The notes below the pieces were generated by a model. It was not told the origin of the DNA and searched no databases. It worked only from the letters and a program-made list of their open reading frames with translations. This document shows positions 1-6,770 of a DNA stretch of 7,552 bases, one piece after another. The position numbers and the translations under genes were made by a program. Positions within the stretch are counted from its first letter, which is position 1, and each line of letters starts with the position of its first letter. The stretch is from Actinomycetota bacterium (GTDB lineage: Bacteria; Actinomycetota; Actinomycetes; S36-B12; UBA5976), in contig CANFIL010000057.1 in the NCBI GenBank assembly GCA_947447095.1, positions 1 through 7,552 of the forward strand, written 5' to 3'.

Positions 1-1132
1 CGTGAACGTACATGGCGGTCAGGTCGTTGGTCCAGAGTGTGGCCTCAAGGTTTCCGGCGTTGAGGTTGATGTCAATCGTGACCTCTCGACCAGCCAAGTC
101 AACGACCGGCTCGACTGCAAGCGCGGCGCCATTTCGGCAGACCGCAACACCATTGAAGGAAACATCAATAGCATCGGCTTCGAAAACGGCTTGAGTTGTA
201 CCAAGGGCAGAAAGCACGCGACCCCAGTTCGGGTCTTCACCATGAATCGCACACTTGAGCAAGTTGCTGCGCGACACAGTGCGCGCAACATCGACCGCGT
301 CGGATTCACTGGCGGCACCGGTGACAACAATCTTGATGTCCTTAGTGGCACCTTCGGCGTCTCCAATGAGCTGGCGAGCAAGATCAGCGCTTACGTAATG
401 AACTGCCTGAGCGAATTCAGCAGCATCGGGAACAATCTGACTCGAGCCGGAAGCAAGCAGCAAAACAGTGTCGTTTGTCGACATGCAACCGTCTGAGTCA
501 ATGCGATCGAAAGTGGTGTTCGTGGCAGAACGAAGTGCGGCATCGAGATCGGCAGGGACAACGTCGGCATCGGTTGTGATGACAACGAGCATCGTGGCAA
601 GTCCAGGCGCAAGCATGCCTGCACCTTTAGCCATTCCTCCTACGCGCCAACCTGCCGGGGCTTCGTAGTGCGAACTTTTTGAAACTGAATCGGTTGTCAT
701 GATTGCCGTTGCGGCAGCTTGACCGCCATCTTCACTCAATTCACCATGCGCAGTTGTGACTCCCGCGATCAAGAGATCCATAGGGAGTCGTTTGCCAATT
801 AACCCAGTTGAACAAACCGCAACGTCAATTGCGCCAATTCCCAGAAGTTCGGCAACATGTTCGGCAGTGCGATGAGTATCTGCGAAACCTTCTGGCCCAG
901 TGCAGGCATTTGCACCGCCTGAATTCAAGATGACGGCTTTGAAAGTGCCAGTCTTTGCGGCTTGCTTGCTCCATTGCACGGGAGCAGCTTGGATGCGGTT
1001 GCTCGTAAATACACCGGCCGCAGCAGCGAGCGGTCCGTCGTTGACAACTAATGCCACATCTGGCTTACCAGATGCTTTAAGCCCTGCAGTCACGCCTGCG
1101 GCGCGGAAGCCTTTTGCGAATGTCACGCTCAT
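1..1132 (-). CDS. argJ: Glutamate N-acetyltransferase / ornithine acetyltransferase ArgJ (3' end cut by window edge)
   Basis: ArgJ moves the acetyl group from N2-acetylornithine to glutamate, releasing ornithine and regenerating N-acetylglutamate, which makes arginine synthesis a cyclic route in the cytoplasm. The frame stays open from the ATG at 1132-1130 to the window edge (377 codons). It contains the self-cleavage segment KGAGMLAPGLATML at residues 169-182; in this family the chain is cut before the Thr of A-T-M-L, here Thr180, which becomes the nucleophile. Also visible are an LNSGGANACTG stretch near the N-terminus, a DAEGATK motif around residue 260 (I recall DGEGATK as more usual) and HGEDPNWGR in the second half. 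The last visible residues, DLTAMYVH, correspond to the stretch just before the usual terminal ENSAYxx, so about ten codons are missing. The ATG overlaps the argC stop (ATGA) and has a GGAG ribosome site. Whether the enzyme also uses acetyl-CoA cannot be read from sequence. Confidence 0.96.
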   Translation of the reverse strand, partial: MSVTFAKGFRAAGVTAGLKASGKPDVALVVNDGPLAAAAGVFTSNRIQAAPVQWSKQAAKTGTFKAVILNSGGANACTGPEGFADTHRTAEHVAELLGIGAIDVAVCSTGLIGKRLPMDLLIAGVTTAHGELSEDGGQAAATAIMTTDSVSKSSHYEAPAGWRVGGMAKGAGMLAPGLATMLVVITTDADVVPADLDAALRSATNTTFDRIDSDGCMSTNDTVLLLASGSSQIVPDAAEFAQAVHYVSADLARQLIGDAEGATKDIKIVVTGAASESDAVDVARTVSRSNLLKCAIHGEDPNWGRVLSALGTTQAVFEADAIDVSFNGVAVCRNGAALAVEPVVDLAGREVTIDINLNAGNLEATLWTNDLTAMYVH

Positions 1133-2160
1133 GGCGCTACTCCAATCGCGCTCAACCCGCTGGCTTCATGAAGCCCAAGCATGATGTTGGCGTTCTGTAC
1201 TGCCTGACCTGCGGCACCTTTCACAAGATTGTCGATTGCGACGATTACTGTTGCGCGTCCCATGCGATCGTCTTTAGCGACCTGTATGTGAGCGGCGTTT
1301 GAACCGTAGGTCGACGCAGTAACAGGCAGCTGACCTGTCGGCAGTACGGTGACGAACGGCTCCTCAGTAAAATACTTCTTCAGTGAGTCACGCAATTGAG
1401 TTTCACTGGCTGCTGTTTTCACACTGACAGTCGCTAAAATTCCACGAGACATCGGCGCAAGCATCGGCGTGAAGTTCAATTGAACGTCTTGACCAGCGAC
1501 TGCAGTCAACGACTGTTCAATTTCTGGAGTGTGCTGGTGGGTACCGCCGACTTTGTATGTGGACATTGAACCCATGACTTCGCTGCCCAAGAGGTTGACT
1601 TTTGCCGAACGTCCGGCACCTGATGTACCTGATGCGGCAACAACAATGACATCGTTTGTCTCGACAAGTTTGTCCGCAAAAAGTGGAGCAAGGGCAAGTT
1701 GGACTGCGGTGGCATAGCAACCTGGGTTTGCGACTCGAGATTCCGAAGCGATCTTGGCTCGGTTGCCGTGAATCTCTGGAAGGCCATAGGTCCACTGCCC
1801 CGCATGCGTGCCGCCGTAATACTTCTCCCACGCGCTGGCATCACCGAGTCGGAAATCGGCACCAAGATCAACGATGCGCACACCAGCAGGAAGTTGCGCG
1901 ACAAGCGCAGCTGATTCGCCATGTGGCAACGCCATGAAAATCAGGTCGCAGTCAGTCAAAGCACTAGGTTCGGTGGCCGCAAAAACCACATTGGCTAACT
2001 CTGGGACGCCAGAAAACTGAGGGTGAACTGACGCCAGCGTCGCCCCAGCATTGGAGCCGGCAGCGATGACGCCCAGCTCGATGTCAGGGTGCGTATGCAA
2101 GATACGGATAAGTTCGGCCCCGGCATAGCCCGAAGCGCCAACGATTGCAGCTCGTGTCAT
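1129..2160 (-). CDS. argC: N-acetyl-gamma-glutamyl-phosphate reductase ArgC
   Basis: ArgC uses NADPH to reduce N-acetylglutamyl-5-phosphate to N-acetylglutamate-5-semialdehyde, the third step of arginine synthesis, in the cytoplasm. The 343-residue length is normal for the family. The N-terminus has the Rossmann nucleotide-binding motif GASGYAG at residues 8-14. The catalytic cysteine is Cys148 in NPGCYAT, followed by the SGTSGAGR loop (177-184). The HQHTPEIEQ segment (208-216) carries the histidines expected to act with the cysteine. MALPHGES (76-83) and DLGADFRL (98-105) are further family signatures. The start is ATG at 2160, with the Rossmann strand beginning immediately after it. There is no Shine-Dalgarno sequence; instead a TATAAT ends 6 nt upstream, so translation is probably leaderless. 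The stop overlaps the argJ start by 4 nt. argC follows pheT after 36 nt, as in other actinobacteria. Confidence 0.97.
   Translation of the reverse strand: MTRAAIVGASGYAGAELIRILHTHPDIELGVIAAGSNAGATLASVHPQFSGVPELANVVFAATEPSALTDCDLIFMALPHGESAALVAQLPAGVRIVDLGADFRLGDASAWEKYYGGTHAGQWTYGLPEIHGNRAKIASESRVANPGCYATAVQLALAPLFADKLVETNDVIVVAASGTSGAGRSAKVNLLGSEVMGSMSTYKVGGTHQHTPEIEQSLTAVAGQDVQLNFTPMLAPMSRGILATVSVKTAASETQLRDSLKKYFTEEPFVTVLPTGQLPVTASTYGSNAAHIQVAKDDRMGRATVIVAIDNLVKGAAGQAVQNANIMLGLHEASGLSAIGVAP
1140..1143 (-). promoter_or_regulatory. Ribosome binding site of argJ inside the end of argC
   Basis: On the minus strand GGAG lies 7 nt before the argJ ATG, inside the last codons of argC. It supports the ATG at 1132 as the real argJ start. 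With the ATGA overlap it points to argJ being translated from the argCJ message by coupling or local reinitiation. This contrasts with argC, which has no such site. Confidence 0.6.
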
Positions 2161-2194
2161 ATGTAAATTATACGCATAGACGCATAATTTACAA
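2161..2194 (-). promoter_or_regulatory. Probable leaderless promoter of argC
   Basis: Read on the minus strand, a perfect TATAAT occupies 2172-2167. Six nucleotides (TTACAT) separate it from the argC ATG, which places the expected transcription start at the A of the ATG. TTGTAA at 2194-2189, 16 bp upstream of the -10, matches four of six bases of the TTGACA -35 consensus. There is no purine-rich ribosome site before the ATG. Leaderless mRNAs with this exact geometry are common in actinobacteria. The promoter would let the arg genes be expressed separately from pheST even though the spacer is only 36 nt. The -10 match and spacing are seen directly; the leaderless start is inferred. Confidence 0.72.
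2162..2193. repeat. Inverted repeat over the argC promoter, candidate operator
   Basis: Two perfect 10-bp arms, TGTAAATTAT at 2162-2171 and ATAATTTACA at 2184-2193, flank a 12-bp centre. Over the full 32 bp, 13 of 16 base pairs are symmetrical. One arm covers most of the -10 and the other overlaps the -35, where a repressor would block RNA polymerase. Inside are two direct copies of ACGCATA (2172-2178 and 2180-2186), one base apart. Arginine genes are commonly controlled by ArgR, so ArgR is the obvious candidate. However, the sequence fits the actinobacterial ARG box, as I remember it, only poorly. A terminator role is unlikely: the arms are AT-rich and no T-run follows on the minus strand. 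Confidence 0.55.
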
Positions 2195-2196
2195 CA

Positions 2197-4662
2197 TTAG
2201 CGAAGTGACGCGCCAAACTTGGCCGCGGCGGCTTCAATACCTGCTTGGCGAGCCGAAGCCACTTCCTCTGCGGAAAGCGTGCGGTCTGCAGCTCGGAAAC
2301 GCAATGCGAAAGCCAATGACTTGTGTCCTTCGGGCACCTGAGCGCCTTCGTAAACATCGAATAATCGAATGTCCTCAAGCAACTCCCCTGCGGCAACGCG
2401 GACGGTATCCAACACATCGCTAGCGGCAACATTCTTTGCAACGACCAAGGCAATGTCTTCCTTGGCGATCGGGAAGGTCCAGATGCGTGGCGCGGACGGG
2501 GTGACATTGGCGTGCAACACGAGTGCGTCCAAATCAACTTCAAAGGCAACCGTGCGCTTTGGTAATCCGAAGTTTTCATTCACACGCGGTGCAATTTCGC
2601 CGGCGGTACCAATGACTCGATCGCCAAGGACGACCTGTGCGCATCGGCCTGGATGCCATGGAGCAACATCGGCGGCACGAACTGACACTTCGACACCGAG
2701 TTCGCTAGCAAGAGAAACAACTAGTTCAATCGCATCGCTCCATGCACCTGATGCAAGTACACCTGCGACATAAGTGGGCTGCGCTGGCAACAACGCTTCG
2801 AGTTGAGCGATATCGCCTTCACTTGGTCGACCATTCACGCTTGGACGCGGAGGATTTGTAATTCCAGTTGCCGGTTGAGCTGGAGTCGGCAACGACACCG
2901 ATGCGATTTCGAAAATTGCAGCGTCGTTAAAACCACGTGAAGTATTTCGCGTCAACGCGGCAAACAAACCAGGAAGCAAAGTTGTGCGCATGAACGGTTG
3001 CTCATCTGACAGTGGGTTTGCCAACTTAAGTGCATGACGACGAGTGGCATCGCTAGCAAGTTCAAGGTTGTCGAACTCGGATTGACCCATGAATGGGTAA
3101 TTACGCACTTCGGCTAATCCACGTCCAGCAAGGAACAAACCGGAACGACGCATCAACTTTTGCTTCGCTGTGTATCCAGCGCCCTTAGGCGCCACGGGCA
3201 AACGCGTTGGCACGTTGTTGTAGCCATCAATACGAATGACTTCTTCGACCAAATCGATCGAAGCAGATAGATCAGGGCGCCATGTTGGAACGCGAACATC
3301 CCATGGCGACTTCGCGTCGTCCACATGGCAACCAAGCGCTACGAGGGTCGCCTTGGTGGCTGCAACGTCGTATGAGCGACCGGCAACACGACCTGGATGT
3401 TCTGGATCAAACGACACATGCACTAAGTCAGGCGCAGTCTCAACGCCGGCAAGACCTACGTACGTCGCGCCACCGTATTGAATTAAGAGTTCAGCGGCAC
3501 GTGCAGATGCAACAGGAGGAAGCATGCGGTCCACGCCACGTTCGAAACGACGTGATGCTTCCGATGACAATTTGTGGCGACGGCTCGACTTCGCTGAATC
3601 CACGGCATCAAAATGCGCGGCTTCGATAACCACACGTGTTGTCGTCTCAGAGATTTCGCTGGTCAATCCACCCATGATTCCGGCAAGCGAAAGTGCGCCA
3701 GAGTCATCGGCGATTAATAGATCTTCGGTGCTTAGTTCGCGCACAACATGGTCGAGCGTTTCGAGCTTCTCCCCTGCAACGGCACGGCGAACGCGAATCT
3801 TGCCAGTGATCTTGTCTGCATCAAATGCATGCAATGGCTGACCGAGTTCGAACATGACGTAGTTAGTGACGTCCACAGCAAACGAGATCGATCGAACACC
3901 TACAGCAGCAAGACGCGACTTGATGAAGTCAGGTGTCGGTGCGGCGGGGTTGAAGTTTTCCAATGTGCGAAGCACGATCAGATCGCAGGCCGCGCGATCT
4001 TCGCTGTCAACATCTACTGGTGTTCCATTGGACTCAGGAAGTTCTGGCAAAGCATCTGCCGGATCAGTAAACGCAATACCTTGCGCAATCGCGACTTCGC
4101 GCGCAATGCCGCGAATACTGAGTGCGTAACCGCGATCAGGTGTGACTGCAATGTCAAGAACTTCATCACCCAGTCCGAGGATTGGGAATGCGTCATCGCC
4201 AGGAGCGGCACTTCCCGCAGGAAGAATCATGATGCCATCGTGATCGTCGCCCAAACCAAGTTCACGCTGGGAACAAATCATGCCGTCCGAAATGCGACCA
4301 TACGTTTCGCGAGTTCCGATGGTGAAATCGCCAGGAAGCGTTGTGCCAGGAAGCGCGATGATGACAAGGTCACCTTCGGCAAAGTTGCGAGCACCACAGA
4401 TGATGCCGCGAATGCCAGGTGTATCAACGTGACCGTTGCTTGAACCAACTTCAACTTGGCAAAAACGAATCGGCTTCTTGAAATCGGTGAGTTCTTCGAT
4501 GGATTGCACACGACCAACAACGAGCGCGCCGCGCACATCGCCTACTGTCTCGACGCCTTCGACTTCGAAACCAACACCGACGAGCAGTTCGGCGACATCG
4601 CGACCGGACAGTGATTCAGGAATGGCTACGTAATCGCGCAGCCATGAAACTGGAACCTTCAT
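2197..4662 (-). CDS. pheT: Phenylalanyl-tRNA synthetase beta subunit PheT
   Basis: PheT is the large subunit of the alpha2-beta2 enzyme that charges tRNA-Phe. It helps bind the tRNA and hydrolyses mischarged Tyr-tRNA-Phe. The 821 residues are full length and in normal order: N-terminal MKVPVSWLRDYV; a tRNA-binding EMAP-like domain at about 40-155; the B3/B4 editing domain at about 215-395, including GQPLHAFD (274-281) and SSEASRRFERGVD (366-378); the B5 domain at about 410-485; a catalytic-like core at about 495-700 with NPLSDEQPFMRTTLLPGL (549-566); and the ferredoxin-fold anticodon-binding domain at 727-820, starting with the FPIAKEDIALVV stretch. A proline-rich linker (591-612) sits in the core region, which I believe is usual in actinobacteria. 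The start ATG shares its A with the pheS stop (TAATG), so the two subunits are probably made by coupled translation. A GGGGG run lies a few bases before the ATG and is at best a weak ribosome site. Confidence 0.98.
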   Translation of the reverse strand: MKVPVSWLRDYVAIPESLSGRDVAELLVGVGFEVEGVETVGDVRGALVVGRVQSIEELTDFKKPIRFCQVEVGSSNGHVDTPGIRGIICGARNFAEGDLVIIALPGTTLPGDFTIGTRETYGRISDGMICSQRELGLGDDHDGIMILPAGSAAPGDDAFPILGLGDEVLDIAVTPDRGYALSIRGIAREVAIAQGIAFTDPADALPELPESNGTPVDVDSEDRAACDLIVLRTLENFNPAAPTPDFIKSRLAAVGVRSISFAVDVTNYVMFELGQPLHAFDADKITGKIRVRRAVAGEKLETLDHVVRELSTEDLLIADDSGALSLAGIMGGLTSEISETTTRVVIEAAHFDAVDSAKSSRRHKLSSEASRRFERGVDRMLPPVASARAAELLIQYGGATYVGLAGVETAPDLVHVSFDPEHPGRVAGRSYDVAATKATLVALGCHVDDAKSPWDVRVPTWRPDLSASIDLVEEVIRIDGYNNVPTRLPVAPKGAGYTAKQKLMRRSGLFLAGRGLAEVRNYPFMGQSEFDNLELASDATRRHALKLANPLSDEQPFMRTTLLPGLFAALTRNTSRGFNDAAIFEIASVSLPTPAQPATGITNPPRPSVNGRPSEGDIAQLEALLPAQPTYVAGVLASGAWSDAIELVVSLASELGVEVSVRAADVAPWHPGRCAQVVLGDRVIGTAGEIAPRVNENFGLPKRTVAFEVDLDALVLHANVTPSAPRIWTFPIAKEDIALVVAKNVAASDVLDTVRVAAGELLEDIRLFDVYEGAQVPEGHKSLAFALRFRAADRTLSAEEVASARQAGIEAAAAKFGASLR

Positions 4663-5768
4663 TAGACCCCCAGTCCAAATGCTCGAGTGAAACGCACATC
4701 GCCTTCGACCATGTCGCGCATGTCAGTAATTCCATGGCGGAACATCAATGTGCGCTCAAGGCCCATTCCGAATGCAAAACCGGTGAATTCTTCCGGATCA
4801 ATGCCACAAGCAATAAGCACCTTGGGGTTGACCATTCCGCAACCGCCCCATTCGATCCAACCTTCGCTGCGACAGGTACGGCAGGCGGCTTCTGGATTGT
4901 CGATTGAGGCGCCTCGGCAAACGAAGCACTGCAAATCAACTTCAGCTGATGGCTCAGTGAATGGGAAGTACGACGGACGCAAGCGAGTCACGATACCTTC
5001 GCCAAACATCGCCGAAGCAAAGTGATCGAGTGTGCCCTTGAGATCAGCCATAGTGATGCCCTTGTCGATGACAAGCGCTTCAACCTGATGGAACACAGGT
5101 GAATGTGTGGCATCAAGTTCATCTGTGCGGAATACACGACCAGGACAGATGACATAGATCGGTGGCTCTTGCGTGAGCATGCTGCGGATTTGAACTGGCG
5201 ACGTGTGCGTGCGCAACACGACACCAGAATCTTCGTTACCAACAAAGAATGTGTCTTGCATGGTGCGAGCTGGATGATTCGGAGCGATGTTGAGCGCATC
5301 GAAGTTTAGCCATTCAGCTTCGATCTCTGGTCCTTCAGCGACACGGTAACCCAACGCGATAAAAACGTCAGCAACTTGCTCCTGAATCGTGGTTAACGGA
5401 TGGCGGCCACCGCGAGTAGCGGGCATAACAGTCGTAACGTCAACAGATTCTTCAATGAGCAAAGCAGCATCGCGTGCGGCTTCAAGTTCAGCTGTGCGGG
5501 ATTCAAGCGCCTGATTTACTTCGCCACGAGCCTGTCCAATGCGCTTACCCGCATCTGCCTTTGCGGCAGGCGGCAACGCGCCAACTTCACGGTTTGCCAG
5601 CGCCAAAGAGGAGCGATCACCAGTGTGTGCCAAACGGGCTTCCTTGAGTTCCTCAAGATTGGATGCAGCCGCAAAAGCTGCAATAGCCTCTTGCACAAAC
5701 CCAGCCAACGCCTCCGGTGACAGAGTTGTGACTTCTACGGGGTCAAAAGACTTATTTGGCGCGCTCAT
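4662..5768 (-). CDS. pheS: Phenylalanyl-tRNA synthetase alpha subunit PheS
   Basis: PheS is the catalytic class II synthetase subunit, which activates phenylalanine with ATP and transfers it to tRNA-Phe as part of the alpha2-beta2 complex. The 368-residue length is typical of bacterial PheS. The N-terminal coiled-coil arm covers about residues 15-105. It is followed by the conserved NFDALNIAPNHPARTMQDTFF-type region (155-175), LRTHTSPVQIRSM (185-197), motif 2 with GRVFRTDELDATHSPVFHQVE (210-230), YFPFTEPSAEVDLQC (267-281) and motif 3 GFAFGMGLERTLMF (330-343). Ala332 occupies the position that sets phenylalanine pocket size in E. coli PheS (Ala294). Cys281, Cys284, Cys296 and Cys299 form a CX2C-X11-CX2C pattern like a zinc knuckle, a feature I recall from actinobacterial and some Firmicute PheS. 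The start ATG at 5768 is preceded by a -10-like TAAGAT at leaderless spacing and no ribosome site. The stop overlaps the pheT ATG by one base. Confidence 0.98.
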   Translation of the reverse strand: MSAPNKSFDPVEVTTLSPEALAGFVQEAIAAFAAASNLEELKEARLAHTGDRSSLALANREVGALPPAAKADAGKRIGQARGEVNQALESRTAELEAARDAALLIEESVDVTTVMPATRGGRHPLTTIQEQVADVFIALGYRVAEGPEIEAEWLNFDALNIAPNHPARTMQDTFFVGNEDSGVVLRTHTSPVQIRSMLTQEPPIYVICPGRVFRTDELDATHSPVFHQVEALVIDKGITMADLKGTLDHFASAMFGEGIVTRLRPSYFPFTEPSAEVDLQCFVCRGASIDNPEAACRTCRSEGWIEWGGCGMVNPKVLIACGIDPEEFTGFAFGMGLERTLMFRHGITDMRDMVEGDVRFTRAFGLGV

Positions 5769-5780
5769 ATCTCAATCTTA
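5769..5780 (-). promoter_or_regulatory. Possible leaderless promoter of pheS
   Basis: On the minus strand TAAGAT at 5780-5775 matches the actinobacterial -10 pattern TANNNT. It ends 6 nt before the pheS ATG, the same spacing as TATAAT before argC, so transcription would begin at the A of the ATG. I see no good -35 at 16-18 bp and no ribosome site before the ATG. The rest of the spacer up to 5828 shows only a weak 5-bp inverted repeat (AGTGG at 5780-5784, CCACT at 5795-5799) and nothing resembling a T-box or leader-peptide attenuator. Confidence 0.5.
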
Positions 5781-5828
5781 GTGGTTCACGAGTCCCACTT
5801 CTGTTGGCTGCGCGTCGGGTCTTGGGGC

Positions 5829-6770
5829 TTAGTTGGCCTTCACTTGGTCCAAGATTTCCATCACGCGAAGTGAATCATGATTGCTCACAAGCCAAGCATC
5901 GGTTCCAGAGATTCGCTCCCCCATGCTTTCAATCATCACAGTGAATGGATCTATAGCGGCGAAGTGCTCCTCGACATTCCCCACTCGCAATGAGCTTGCT
6001 TCATTCCACGAGGTAAAGGCCTGACCTCCAAGAAATTCGATTTCGCCGGCCGTACCTGAGATTGTCAAACTTTGCTTCTCGGCCATCTCAAATGACGCCA
6101 ATGCGGACACGTGAATCGTCGAGTTGAAGGTGCCGGCAAACTTTGTCGTTACGTCAATCCCAGTTGCTCCGATCGAACGCTGGACATCGCTTATCTCAAA
6201 CTCCGCGATCTCGTTGATGAACGCGGCCCAGGCATGCACTTGGTACGGACCAACGTCCAACAAACTGCCACCGCCGAATTCCGGTGTGAGTCGATAGTTA
6301 TTCTCCAACTCGCCAGTGAAAGTGAATTCGGAGGTAATTGATTCAATCTGGCCGATGGCGCCGCTGTGAACGAGTTCAACAGCACGAGCGAAACGTGGAT
6401 GCCAACGGGACCAGACAGCCTCAACTAAAAGTCGGTCGCTTGCTTGAGCTGCTGCAATCATTCGGCGCACTTCATCACTTGACATAGCAAGTGGCTTCTC
6501 GCACAAAACGTGTTTGCCTGCTTCGAGGGCACGAATAACCCATTCACAATGCAAATGGTTCGCGAGCGAGATGTACACCGCGTCCACTTGGGGATCCGAA
6601 ATGAGATCGGCGTACGTTTCATGAACCAGTTCCGGCCCTAAAGCCTGCGACCGCTGTGGATCGCGACTTGCTACCGCATACAAATGTGCGTTCGATGCTG
6701 CAGTTACAGCGGGGAGCATTCCTTTGCCAGCAACCCAGCCAGCTCCGATAAAACCCCAGTTGATTGTCAT
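5829..6770 (-). CDS. Gfo/Idh/MocA-family NAD(P)-dependent oxidoreductase, Tyr-type active site
   Basis: This is a cytoplasmic dehydrogenase of the glucose-fructose oxidoreductase/inositol dehydrogenase family; the substrate is unknown but is probably a sugar, polyol or diol. The 313 residues cover the whole fold. The N-terminal Rossmann domain starts with WGFIGAGWVAG (5-15). Ser35-Arg36 after the second strand suggests NADP(H) is favoured over NAD(H). The family CEKPLA motif (90-95) carries the catalytic Lys92. The C-terminal alpha/beta domain holds GGGSLLDVGPYQVHAW (166-181), where Asp172 and Tyr176 stand in the usual catalytic positions. EAVWSRWHP (117-125) resembles the dihydrodiol dehydrogenase-like branch. 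The start ATG overlaps the stop of the upstream gene (ATGA) and has no clear ribosome site, so translation is probably coupled. It ends 60 nt before pheS. Family membership is certain from motifs; branch and cofactor preference are inferred. Confidence 0.9.
   Translation of the reverse strand: MTINWGFIGAGWVAGKGMLPAVTAASNAHLYAVASRDPQRSQALGPELVHETYADLISDPQVDAVYISLANHLHCEWVIRALEAGKHVLCEKPLAMSSDEVRRMIAAAQASDRLLVEAVWSRWHPRFARAVELVHSGAIGQIESITSEFTFTGELENNYRLTPEFGGGSLLDVGPYQVHAWAAFINEIAEFEISDVQRSIGATGIDVTTKFAGTFNSTIHVSALASFEMAEKQSLTISGTAGEIEFLGGQAFTSWNEASSLRVGNVEEHFAAIDPFTVMIESMGERISGTDAWLVSNHDSLRVMEILDQVKAN

Noticed and set aside
2..496. 164-codon open frame on the plus strand over argJ
   Set aside because: It is antisense to the conserved second half of ArgJ, including HGEDPNWGR. 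No family features are visible in the plus-strand translation.
1506..1922. 138-codon minus-strand frame within argC
   Set aside because: It is a shifted frame of ArgC; the main frame carries the catalytic NPGCYAT and HTPEIEQ motifs.
2161..2196. Intrinsic terminator between pheT and argC
   Set aside because: The inverted repeat is AT-rich and no run of T follows on the minus strand; its overlap with the -10 and -35 fits an operator better.
2157..2579. 140-codon minus-strand frame spanning the pheT end and the argC promoter
   Set aside because: It is out of frame with the pheT anticodon-binding domain and its end only runs through the spacer. No own ribosome site or family signature is visible.
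3748..4443. 231-codon open frame on the plus strand, antisense to pheT
   Set aside because: It lies wholly inside pheT, whose domains are intact throughout. Its translation has no recognisable fold and looks like reverse-strand codon-bias noise.
5780..5799. 5-bp inverted repeat AGTGG/CCACT in the spacer before pheS, as a terminator or operator
   Set aside because: The stem is too short, no T-run follows it on the minus strand, and repeats of this size are expected by chance.
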